A program made the position numbers and the translations under genes. A stretch of 39,861 nt of DNA. Source: an uncultured Eubacteriales bacterium. Lineage in GTDB: Bacteria > Bacillota > Clostridia > Lachnospirales > Lachnospiraceae. The stretch covers positions 1 to 39,861 of the forward strand of contig OMZA01000015.1 of assembly GCA_900315425.1 (NCBI GenBank), given 5' to 3'. The notes under the pieces were generated by a model. It saw only the letters and a list, made by a program, of their open reading frames with translations. It did not search any database and was not told the origin of the DNA. Shown here in pieces: positions 1-7,049 of this stretch; within the stretch, counting starts at the first letter, position 1; each line of letters begins with the position of its first letter.

Positions 1-133
1 AGGGTGTTGTCAACCACCCTATAATGTAACGCCACTTTAGGTAATACCTATTGGTGTCAAAGGTCGGAGGCATAAGCCGTTACTACGACTGGGCAGTTAT
101 AAGCCCATTACCTTTAGGTGATGGGTAGTTGAC
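1..133 (+). mobile_element. Right end of an IS200/IS605-type element with TnpB guide-RNA (omega/reRNA) scaffold
   Basis: The stretch ends in a strong hairpin: CCCATTACC, a TTTA loop, then GGTGATGGG, flanked by AAG on the left and GTAGTTGAC on the right. This 'AAGCCC-hairpin-GGGTAGTT.AC' layout is the usual right end of IS605-group elements, where it also forms the 3' end of the guide RNA used by TnpB. Another hairpin lies at 1-20 (AGGGTG / CACCCT). All three forward frames close within the first 40 bases and no tnpB reading frame is visible, so the gene is either left of the window or absent. The guide segment would start near 134. The family call rests on pattern memory and was not searched. 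Confidence 0.55.
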
Positions 134-263
134 AAAGCACCTACTTTCTTAATATATCCTTGCTGTGTTGTATGAACCAGCCTCGACTTCTAATTATAAT
201 ATTCATGTAAGAAAAAAGATAGTTTAAATTACTTAGTAAATATTTATTTAAAGAAAAATTACG

Positions 264-410
264 TTTGTGCAAGATGTATAATAAAGGACCGATGTTGGCT
301 ATTTTGACTGAGATTTTTGTGCACAATTTCTAGAGTGATTATTTTATTTATTGTAAAATTGCTTAATGAAAGAATTTTGCACAATTATGATATTGTAAAA
401 TTGTGCAAAA
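264..410. promoter_or_regulatory. Cluster of TTGTGCA-type motifs with a perfect 12-bp inverted repeat
   Basis: The AT-rich gap between the IS end and the first gene holds repeated copies of TTGTGCA or its complement: about 265-272, 318-326, 379-386 and 401-407. The last two form a perfect inverted repeat, TTTTGCACAATT (375-386) and AATTGTGCAAAA (399-410), with a 12-base spacer, ending 14 bases before the putative -35 of the CBM21 gene. A direct repeat of about 13 bases (TATTGTAAAATTG) also occurs near 348 and 391. This looks like an operator for an unknown regulator or an mRNA-independent DNA signal. Nothing else convincing is seen between 134 and 424. Confidence 0.4.
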
Positions 411-424
411 TGTACAAAGAATTC

Positions 425-453
425 TTGATTTTGTAATATTCATATGGTATTAT
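425..453 (+). promoter_or_regulatory. Sigma-A-type promoter of the CBM21 gene
   Basis: TTGATT at 425-430 and TATTAT at 448-453 are separated by 17 bases. The predicted start of transcription is about 40 bases before the start codon at 499, and the inverted repeat at 375-410 sits just upstream. Confidence 0.5.
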
Positions 454-498
454 CCCGATTGTAAAAAAATAATTGAGTTAAGAAATAGGAGAGAAAAG

Positions 499-990
499 AT
501 GAATTTAGTTAAAAATCTAAAAAAAGTGATGGTAGCTTTATTAACAGTAGCAACAATTTTTACATGTGTTTTAGCAGTAAACACAAAAGAGGCAGACGCA
601 TATTATTGGGATAAGCCGGTAGAGTTCGTTGGATTAGGTGCTATGAATGTTGCAGCATATGTACATGTTGAGAATCCATATGCAGTAGTTGGTACAGAAG
701 TATATATTCAGGTTGAGAATAGTGCATATAATAAAGATATCACATTATGGTATACAGATAGATCTAATAATGGTGAATGGCATTCATCTAGCAAAGCAGA
801 GTATGTAAAATCTCTCGGAAATAACAGAGAGTTATGGAAAGTTAAAGTTTGGTTCTATGGAGTTTCAACAACTAAGTTCTGCGTACACTATCAGTCAGAT
901 ACAGGTATTGATGTATGGGATAACAACAATGGTAATGATTACAACCTTGCTGATTACCCAGCAAATCAAATTGATCCAAATACATATTAA
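499..990 (+). CDS. Secreted single-domain CBM21 (starch/glycogen-binding) protein
   Basis: A 163-residue exported protein. The start at 499 is chosen because AGGAGAG lies seven bases upstream and a signal peptide follows directly: Lys-rich n-region, hydrophobic core at about residues 10-27, A-D-A cleavage site at 32-34. An in-frame ATG at 403 would place the start inside the upstream inverted repeat and promoter. The mature part, about residues 40-150, resembles carbohydrate-binding module family 21: a VENSAYNKDITLWYT-like first strand, an A-YV-S segment, and the diagnostic WDNNNGNDY at 140-148 after FCVHYQ. In this family that block contributes to binding alpha-glucan. No catalytic domain or sortase motif is present. 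It is monocistronic, with a promoter and a strong terminator. Its neighbour also carries alpha-glucan-type binding modules, which suggests a shared role at starch granules (inference). Confidence 0.75.
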   Translation: MNLVKNLKKVMVALLTVATIFTCVLAVNTKEADAYYWDKPVEFVGLGAMNVAAYVHVENPYAVVGTEVYIQVENSAYNKDITLWYTDRSNNGEWHSSSKAEYVKSLGNNRELWKVKVWFYGVSTTKFCVHYQSDTGIDVWDNNNGNDYNLADYPANQIDPNTY

Positions 991-1004
991 TATATAAGTA
1001 GGCT

Positions 1005-1050
1005 AAAAATACCCCAATCATAATCTAAGGAATATGATTGGGGTATTTTT
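1005..1050 (+). terminator. Rho-independent terminator after the CBM21 gene
   Basis: A perfect 18-base inverted repeat (1005-1022 with 1033-1050), core TACCCCAATCATA, with a 10-base loop; the 3' arm ends in TTTTT. It separates the CBM21 gene from the protease gene, so the latter needs its own promoter or read-through. Confidence 0.9.
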
Positions 1051-1085
1051 GAGAAGAATATAGATAATACCATGAATTAAAAAGG

Positions 1086-3062
1086 GTGAAGGTAAGTGAT
1101 GAATACAAGATAGATTCAGTTGACGAATATTACGAAGAAGTTGCGAAAGAAGAGATTGAGGAAAATGGATATGTATCAGCAGATACAGCAGAGGCAATGG
1201 CTGATACACAAGAGGCTACATCTTCACTTCCAGCAGCAGTTGATAATAGTACATCTAAATATTTCCCTGCAATTGGTAATCAGGGTTCAATTGGTTCTTG
1301 TACAACATTTGCCCAGGTTTATTATCAGATGTCTTATGAAGTTAATAAAAATCTTGATAGAGCAGCAACTGCTGAAAATACATTGGCTCCATTATTTGTA
1401 TACAGCCTTATAAATGGTGGTGTTGATGAAGGAAGTTATACTACAGACTGCTATAGTGTTTTACAATATATCGGTGCTGTAGAGTACGGTGATTATAACA
1501 ATGATTCTTGTTATACTAATTGGAATGCTTCTGAGAAATTATGGTCAAAGACTTCTAACTACAGAATTTCATCTTATAAATATTTTTCTCATAACATTGG
1601 TACAACAGGATATGAAGTATCAAGCAATGACGATAGTGACTTAGATCTTATGAAAACAGCACTTTCAAATGGTGAAATTCTCACTCTTTCTACAACATCT
1701 CGTGGTTGGAGATATACAAGAATATTAAAAAACAGCAAAGCTCCTGAAAATAACAAATATTTAGATGAATGCGCTATCTATAGAGTAGACCAGGCTTCAG
1801 GTGGACATAGAGTAGCTATTGTTGGTTATGATGATGACATTTGGATTGATATAAATGATAACAGCCAGGTTGATGACGGAGAAATGGGTGCCTTTAAAAT
1901 GGTTAACTCATGGGGAGAATCTTACAAAAATGATGGATTCTGTTGGGTAGCCTACGATGCCTTCAATGAAGTGTCAGAGGTAGAAGGTGTAAATCCAAAT
2001 TATGAAACATCAAGAATCCGATATGCAACAATGATTGCTAGAATAACAGTCGAAGATTGTAATAGTGATTCGAATATAAAGTTGGTATATACATTAAATA
2101 CTGAAGACAGAAAAGATATTATGGTTAGTTTATGTGCACAAAATAACGTAACAGGAGAAATGAATGGCGCACCAGTATATCCGGATTTTGTGTCATTAAA
2201 GGGTACTCGTTATTTGGGATTTAAAGGTGAAGCTCAGGAAAATGATGGTACATTTGCATTTGATTTAGATAGAGTAGCTCCTGAAATTAATAGTGATAAT
2301 ATTTCTGACTATACATTTTCAGTAACATTTTGGGATGAGTATGCAGGATATTCTACAACAATTAAAGATGTTCACATAATTGATGAAAATAATGGTAAAA
2401 TATATAGTATAAAAAATGCTTCTACAGCATTTCCGAAGACATTTAATAATACAGGTAGTTCATATACATTTGAAACAACAGAAGACACTAACTATATGGA
2501 AGTTTACTATGATGGTTACACAGCTCCATACATGCATTTTATAAATTCAAGTGGAACATGGACAACAGCTCCTGGTGTAGAAATGGCTGAAAGTGATATG
2601 CAGGATGGATATTCATACAGAACATTTATCTACATGGATGAGAATAAGGGTTCAACTTCAGCATGTTTCAATGATGGATACGGTAATTGGGATAATAACG
2701 GTGGAAGTAACTACTCAATTCCAACTGGAACTTGTGGTGTTAAAAATGGTTCTGTTACAAAAATTGGAGGCGGAAATAGCCAGCACAATTACACAACTAT
2801 TTACTACAAAGGATATAACAATCCAAATATCCACTACAGTGTAGGTGGAACATGGACAATAGTACCTGGAGTAGCTATGACAGCGTCAACAGCAGTAAGT
2901 GGATATCCATTTGAGTACACAATAAATCTTAACGATGCTACATATGCAAATGTATGTTTCAACAACGGAAATGGTACTTGGGATAGTAAAAACGGAGAAA
3001 ACTATCACTTTGAAGCAGGAAAATACACATACTCTAACGGAACAATTACAAAAATAAGCTAA
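1086..3062 (+). CDS. Papain-like (C1A) cysteine protease with two C-terminal CBM25/CBM53-type modules; N-terminus possibly truncated
   Basis: 658 residues. The papain-like catalytic set is visible: NQGSIGSCTTFA (Cys72, with the Gln at 66 as possible oxyanion residue), GGHRVAIVGYDD (His241) and MVNSWGESY (Asn274). A DINDNSQVDDGE loop at 255-266 looks like a calcium-binding insertion. Residues about 320-435 form a beta-rich linker domain. Two repeats follow, about 468-562 and 569-658; each has an aromatic YYDGY or YYKGY strand, a GTWTTAPGV-like turn and a GNWDNNGGSNY or GTWDSKNGENY end, as in starch-binding families 25/53. The only start is a GTG with a poor ribosome site, and no signal peptide precedes the acidic N-terminus, which is odd for a protein built for extracellular glucan. 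The 5' end may be lost. The M18 peptidase gene follows 10 bases later. Confidence 0.8.
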   Translation: MKVSDEYKIDSVDEYYEEVAKEEIEENGYVSADTAEAMADTQEATSSLPAAVDNSTSKYFPAIGNQGSIGSCTTFAQVYYQMSYEVNKNLDRAATAENTLAPLFVYSLINGGVDEGSYTTDCYSVLQYIGAVEYGDYNNDSCYTNWNASEKLWSKTSNYRISSYKYFSHNIGTTGYEVSSNDDSDLDLMKTALSNGEILTLSTTSRGWRYTRILKNSKAPENNKYLDECAIYRVDQASGGHRVAIVGYDDDIWIDINDNSQVDDGEMGAFKMVNSWGESYKNDGFCWVAYDAFNEVSEVEGVNPNYETSRIRYATMIARITVEDCNSDSNIKLVYTLNTEDRKDIMVSLCAQNNVTGEMNGAPVYPDFVSLKGTRYLGFKGEAQENDGTFAFDLDRVAPEINSDNISDYTFSVTFWDEYAGYSTTIKDVHIIDENNGKIYSIKNASTAFPKTFNNTGSSYTFETTEDTNYMEVYYDGYTAPYMHFINSSGTWTTAPGVEMAESDMQDGYSYRTFIYMDENKGSTSACFNDGYGNWDNNGGSNYSIPTGTCGVKNGSVTKIGGGNSQHNYTTIYYKGYNNPNIHYSVGGTWTIVPGVAMTASTAVSGYPFEYTINLNDATYANVCFNNGNGTWDSKNGENYHFEAGKYTYSNGTITKIS

Positions 3063-3072
3063 AGGATTAACT

Positions 3073-4332
3073 ATGACTATTCAAGAATATTTAGATAAAG
3101 GTATTTCATCATTTCATGCAGTTAAAATAAGTAAAAACATCCTTGAGAAAGCAGGCTACGCAGAACTTGCCATTGATGACAATTGGAATTTAGAGCAGGG
3201 TAAGGGATATTTTATAAGTCCTTATCCATCATCTTTGTATGCTTTCTACATAGGAAATAACAATGTAAGGATGATAGCAGGACATACTGATTATCCTGTT
3301 TTAAAATTAAAACCATCTCCATCCATTAATCGACAGAAAAATATTGTGGCAAATGTTGAGTCATATGGTGGAATGATTCTAAATACTTGGTTTGACAGAC
3401 CTCTTGGATTGGCTGGAAAAGTAATATGTAAGGGAAGTAATCCCTTTAATCCGATAGTTCATCTTTATGATAGCAAGACACCATTGGCAGTTATTCCAAG
3501 TCTTGCTATTCATATGAATAGAGATGTTAATAAGAAAAATGAATTAAATGTGCAGGAGCATTTGTTACCTTTAATTGCCATGGGGGATGAGGATAATACA
3601 GATGTTCTTATAAAATATATTGCTAATGATTTAGGGATAGACATAGAAGAAATCCTTGATTTTGATCTTGTTTTTTATAATATGGATAAGCCTACCCTTA
3701 TAGGGTTAAATAAAGAATTTTTAGTTAGTCCCAGATTAGATAATCTCACATCATGCTATTGTTGTGTTGAAGCTATGTCTAAAAAGAATGGTGGAAGCAC
3801 CGCAGTCATGGCATTATTTGATAATGAAGAAATAGGGAGTAGAACAAAACAGGGAGCAGACAGCACTCTGTTAAAAATGATTATAGAAAAGTTGGTTAAA
3901 AATCACCCAATTAATGCTGAAAATGATGTATTAACTATGGAAAGTCTTGTAAATAAAGGATTCTTTGTATCATTAGATGTTGCCCATGCATATCATCCTA
4001 ATTACAGTAGTAAAAGTGATATTACAACAAAGACAATTATGGGAAATGGTGTGGTATTAAAGATAAGCGGTTCCCAAAGATATAACTCTGACAGTTATTC
4101 CAATGGAGTTGTTAAGGGACTGTGTAAAGAATATAATATTCCTTTACAAATGCAGATAAATAATTCAAACATAGCAGGTGGAACAACTTTAGGTCCCATA
4201 GTTTCGTCGTATCTTCCGGTATACGGAACAGATATGGGAGTAGCAGTACTTGCCATGCATTCAGCTTGTGAAACCTGTGCTTTAAAAGATATTGAATCGC
4301 TAGGTGAATTTACAAAAGTATTTATTCAATAA
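3073..4332 (+). CDS. apeB: M18 family aminopeptidase (aspartyl aminopeptidase-like)
   Basis: A cytoplasmic di-zinc exopeptidase of 419 residues, the usual family size. Family M18 removes N-terminal, often acidic, residues from peptides as a large tetrahedral oligomer. The zinc and catalytic signatures are present in order: AGHTDYP (His71), a LVSPRLDNLTSC segment with the bridging Asp, FDNEEIGSRTKQGADS with the Glu pair, SLDVAHAYHPNY, and AMHSACET near the C-terminus for the last His. The start has AAAGGA eight bases upstream, overlapping the stop of the protease gene, so the two are probably co-translated. A secreted protease feeding peptides to a cytoplasmic peptidase would make sense, but that link is inference. 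The convergent gap 4333-4452 shows only a weak ATCTAATG/CATTAGAT inverted repeat and no clear terminator. Confidence 0.9.
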   Translation: MTIQEYLDKGISSFHAVKISKNILEKAGYAELAIDDNWNLEQGKGYFISPYPSSLYAFYIGNNNVRMIAGHTDYPVLKLKPSPSINRQKNIVANVESYGGMILNTWFDRPLGLAGKVICKGSNPFNPIVHLYDSKTPLAVIPSLAIHMNRDVNKKNELNVQEHLLPLIAMGDEDNTDVLIKYIANDLGIDIEEILDFDLVFYNMDKPTLIGLNKEFLVSPRLDNLTSCYCCVEAMSKKNGGSTAVMALFDNEEIGSRTKQGADSTLLKMIIEKLVKNHPINAENDVLTMESLVNKGFFVSLDVAHAYHPNYSSKSDITTKTIMGNGVVLKISGSQRYNSDSYSNGVVKGLCKEYNIPLQMQINNSNIAGGTTLGPIVSSYLPVYGTDMGVAVLAMHSACETCALKDIESLGEFTKVFIQ

Positions 4333-4452
4333 GTCATGTGCCAGATGGTATCATTCAGCTCATAATATAATCTAATGGTTTTCTTGACATCAAATGTTCG
4401 GTTTTGTAAATGCTATTTTCAAAAATTCATTAGATATAATTTGGGAAATATT

Positions 4453-5301
4453 TTATGCTGTTGGTGTAAAAAATCCAATAGCTATAACGCCAGGTCCCCC
4501 GTGGGTTCCCACGGAACTTCCCATTTGGGAAATGTATAGGGAATCAGTTTTATCCTGATACATATCTTTGTTTTCTTCTAGGTATGCATCTAGTCCTTCG
4601 CTGGAAGTTCCACTATATGCGAAAGCAATAGGCTTATTATAATCAATTCCCCCGGCTTCAGTAATTAATTTTTTAAAAAGTGTGTTGGCATTTTTCTTTC
4701 CACGGGCTTTTCCTACAATGGTTGCCAAACCATTTATAGTTGTGAGTATAGGTTTGATTGAAAGGAGTCCTCCGGCAACTGCAGCAGCAGATGATATACG
4801 ACCACCTTTCTTTAAATATTCAAGGGTATCAACGATGGCAAGAACTCTGACATTATCCACGTTTTTATTAAGTTTGTTTACGATTTCTTTGGCGCTTAAT
4901 CCTTTGTCCCTTAGAGTAGCTGCGTATCTAACAAGACACTGCTGGGCAACAGTAACGGTGCTGGAATCAACAACATACACATTGTCGTAATTTGAGGCAG
5001 CAAGGTGAGCACTTTGGAATGTTCCGGAGAAATTGCTTCCTAAAGTTATAATTATAACGTCATCTCCAGCCTGGGCATATTTTTTTAACACTTCTTTAAA
5101 TTCAAAGGGATTTACCTGACTTGTAATTGGAAAATCATCACTAGTGGTAAGTCTTTCATAGAATTCCTGTGGTTCGATTTCATATCGATCTTTAAAAGAT
5201 TCTTTTCCAAATTCAATAGTCATTGGTAACAAAGTAACATCCAAATCTTTTGCATCCTGAATACTAAGATCAGATGCTGTATCAGTTATTATTCTTATCA
5301 T
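4453..5301 (-). CDS. DegV family fatty-acid-binding protein (FakB-like)
   Basis: 282 residues from the preferred start. DegV/FakB proteins bind one fatty acid and, in Firmicutes, present it to the kinase FakA for phosphorylation. Seen here: the N-terminal IRIITDTASDLS block, the EFYERL.....ITSQVNPFEF segment with the conserved T-S pair, GSNFSGTFQSA, VVDSSTVTVAQQ, LEYLKKGGRISS and the C-terminal GTHGGPGVIAIGF with the conserved His. The ATG at 5301 lies seven bases after AAGGAG; an ATG at 5307 abuts the ribosome site too closely. The start overlaps the end of the MarR gene by 20 bases, so the pair is probably translationally coupled. No fakA homologue is in the window. Confidence 0.88.
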   Translation of the reverse strand: MIRIITDTASDLSIQDAKDLDVTLLPMTIEFGKESFKDRYEIEPQEFYERLTTSDDFPITSQVNPFEFKEVLKKYAQAGDDVIIITLGSNFSGTFQSAHLAASNYDNVYVVDSSTVTVAQQCLVRYAATLRDKGLSAKEIVNKLNKNVDNVRVLAIVDTLEYLKKGGRISSAAAVAGGLLSIKPILTTINGLATIVGKARGKKNANTLFKKLITEAGGIDYNKPIAFAYSGTSSEGLDAYLEENKDMYQDKTDSLYISQMGSSVGTHGGPGVIAIGFFTPTA

Positions 5302-5755
5302 TGTCATTCTCCTTAGAATATTTAGATAGTATATCAGTAATGTAATATAAGTCTTTACACAGGGAATCTACACGTTTATCGGTTAGTTTCGAGGTAACAG
5401 TGTCTAATAGTTTAATTACTTCGTTATGCTCAATTTCATACATTTTCTTTCCGGTCTCAGTAAGAGTTAGTATGAATTGGCGTTTATCCTTGGGATTTCT
5501 TTTCTTGGATATATAATCTTTTTTAATCAAATCATTTAAAACCTTATTAGTCTGAGATTTTAACATTCCAGTAAAAGTTGTTATGTCAGTTGGCGTTATA
5601 AATGTATCCTTAGGTGCATTGTAAATAATGTGACATATAGAAATTTCTCTAAATGTAAATCCGGAAACAAGTCTTTCGTTACGTAAAATACCCGAAAGAG
5701 CAAGCCATGCCTCTAAGAGTTTCTCACTTTTTGTGGTTGATTTTAGATCTGTCAT
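5282..5755 (-). CDS. MarR family transcriptional regulator
   Basis: A winged-helix repressor of 157 residues from the ATG at 5755, which has AAGGAA about nine bases upstream. The ATG at 5764 (three residues longer) is only two bases from that site and is less likely. Family features: helical dimer region at both ends, an ITPTDITTFTGMLKSQTNKVLNDLIKKDYI recognition helix region and a KNRKD-like wing (KKRNPKDKRQFILTLTETGKK, here with D-K-R). The gene heads a two-gene operon with the DegV protein, and two palindromes cover its own promoter, so autorepression is likely. A fatty acid or related lipid as ligand would fit the DegV partner, but this is inference. Confidence 0.85.
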   Translation of the reverse strand: MTDLKSTTKSEKLLEAWLALSGILRNERLVSGFTFREISICHIIYNAPKDTFITPTDITTFTGMLKSQTNKVLNDLIKKDYISKKRNPKDKRQFILTLTETGKKMYEIEHNEVIKLLDTVTSKLTDKRVDSLCKDLYYITDILSKYSKENDNDKNNN

Positions 5756-5778
5756 ACACTTCATTTCCTTAAAAAAAA

Positions 5779-5820
5779 TAGTTCATAAAATGAACAAGTA
5801 AATGTTCACTTTATGAACTA
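5779..5820 (-). promoter_or_regulatory. Twin palindromic MarR operator
   Basis: A 17-base inverted repeat with one mismatch (5779-5795 and 5804-5820, spacer AAGTAAAT). Each arm is itself a 15-base palindrome of the form GTTCAT-AAA-ATGAAC (5781-5795 perfect; 5804-5818 with one mismatch). The centres are 23 bases apart, about two helix turns. The right-hand palindrome overlaps the -10 box and the left one the transcription start region, which is the expected place for a MarR repressor to block transcription. Confidence 0.75.
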
Positions 5821-5845
5821 TATAACTGTTACTAAATTTTGTCAA
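5817..5845 (-). promoter_or_regulatory. Promoter of the marR-degV operon
   Basis: Read on the minus strand: TTGACA (5840-5845) and TATAGT (5817-5822), spaced by 17 bases. The -10 overlaps the GTTCAC...ATGAAC palindrome. Confidence 0.75.
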
Positions 5846-5850
5846 GAATG

Positions 5851-7008
5851 TTATTCTACATCGATTTTAAATGATGCAGATTGTTTTGTTCCATTTCCGT
5901 CGTAATCGCTTACATACAATACAAAGCTTCCCGGATTATCCAGGGCAATTCCAACCTCTGCCTCACAAGTTTCTCCAACAGGCGTTTCCAAAGGTTCTTT
6001 ATCAACGGATATTACATATGGACGACCAAGACTGCCAGTACTATCGACAATAACATCATCCATAATAAAGTACAAACCATCCATTATTCCATCAGAATCA
6101 ACATATCCAAGATTTTCATAAGTATATGAAACAATGTAAGCAGCAGCTGGTTCGGTGGTTTCAAATGGACTCTTTTCAGTCGCTTTTCTAACACCGGTAA
6201 CTGTGAGTTTCCACTGTCCATCTATTGTCCAGGTTTCGCCTATATTGTAATCTCCCTGTAGCTGGAAAGATGAAATAGCTGTTGCAGCCTCAGGACTCTT
6301 GCTAGTAATAGTTGCTACCGGGTCCTCGACAGCTTTAGCAGTAGGTTCAATATTAAATAAAGCTCCAACCTCATTGCCATTTCCATCGTACATATCTACT
6401 AATATGCTAAAAGCTCCTGCATTATCTACACCAACGCAGGCTTTTGCGTTGCAAGTTGCTCCGACAGGGGTATTACTTGAGAGACAAGATACATCATTTA
6501 CATAAGAATATCCTGCCACACCCTTTGAATCAGTTATATTTTCGTTAAGGGAAATGTTTAGTCCACTAGAGACCCCTTCACTGTCAACGTAGCCAATATT
6601 TGTATATGTATATTCTACTTCGTAAACAGCAGCAGGGTTACTTCCTGATTCTCTATAATCAGTTTCCTTAACACTAGTGACAACCATAGCCCACTGACCA
6701 TCAACTGTCCAAACATCACCTACATTGTATGTATTTACATCTGTTGATTTTAAGTTAGCTGGACTGGTGGAGGAAAATGTGTTCTCATCATCAGAATCTC
6801 CTTCATCGTCAATGTTTAAAACAGTCTCAGTTTCTACTTGCTCATCGTCAGATGCGTCGTCATCACTGGAGCTTCCGGCTTTTTTTGTGCTGGAAGTTTC
6901 TTTTGAGGAAGTTTTGTCAGAAGTTTTCTTTTTCTTGCTTCCACAACCAGTAACTAAAGAAACACTGAGGGCTATAGTTAAAATAATAGCCAATTTTTTT
7001 CTAATCAT
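5851..7008 (-). CDS. Lipoprotein with two tandem copies of a beta-sandwich domain (DUF4352/DUF5067-like)
   Basis: 385 residues. The N-terminus has a lipoprotein signal peptide with lipobox L-V-T-G-C (Cys at 22), then a Lys/Ser/Asp/Glu-rich linker to about residue 95. Two homologous domains of about 130 residues follow. Each begins NVGDVWTVDGQW or NIGETWTIDGQW, continues with EYTYTNIGYVDSEG or SYTYENLGYVDSDG and ends with a TPVGATC/TPVGETC turn, a VDNAGAF/LDNPGSF strand and YDGNGNE/YDGNGTK. This looks like an internal duplication. The fold guess comes from resemblance to predicted immunoglobulin-like lipoprotein domains of Firmicutes and is not firm. A GAGAGG ribosome site precedes the ATG. 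The gene starts only 41 bases after nrdD with no terminator between, so it may be read from the nrdD promoter. Function unknown; it is anchored outside the membrane. Confidence 0.75.
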   Translation of the reverse strand: MIRKKLAIILTIALSVSLVTGCGSKKKKTSDKTSSKETSSTKKAGSSSDDDASDDEQVETETVLNIDDEGDSDDENTFSSTSPANLKSTDVNTYNVGDVWTVDGQWAMVVTSVKETDYRESGSNPAAVYEVEYTYTNIGYVDSEGVSSGLNISLNENITDSKGVAGYSYVNDVSCLSSNTPVGATCNAKACVGVDNAGAFSILVDMYDGNGNEVGALFNIEPTAKAVEDPVATITSKSPEAATAISSFQLQGDYNIGETWTIDGQWKLTVTGVRKATEKSPFETTEPAAAYIVSYTYENLGYVDSDGIMDGLYFIMDDVIVDSTGSLGRPYVISVDKEPLETPVGETCEAEVGIALDNPGSFVLYVSDYDGNGTKQSASFKIDVE

Positions 7009-7049
7009 GGTAATACCTCTCTAATAAGTAAATATAATAAAGTTTTAAA

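Noticed and set aside
141-326. 61-codon minus-strand frame between the IS end and the CBM21 gene
   Set aside because: Very AT-rich, no ribosome site, no recognisable protein features; probably chance.
403-498. N-terminal extension of the CBM21 protein from the ATG at 403
   Set aside because: It would start inside the upstream inverted repeat, span the promoter at 425-453, and hide the signal peptide that begins at 499 after a good ribosome site.
4370-4435. Bidirectional terminator between the M18 peptidase and degV
   Set aside because: Only an 8-base inverted repeat (ATCTAATG/CATTAGAT) with a 50-base loop and no T-run is present.
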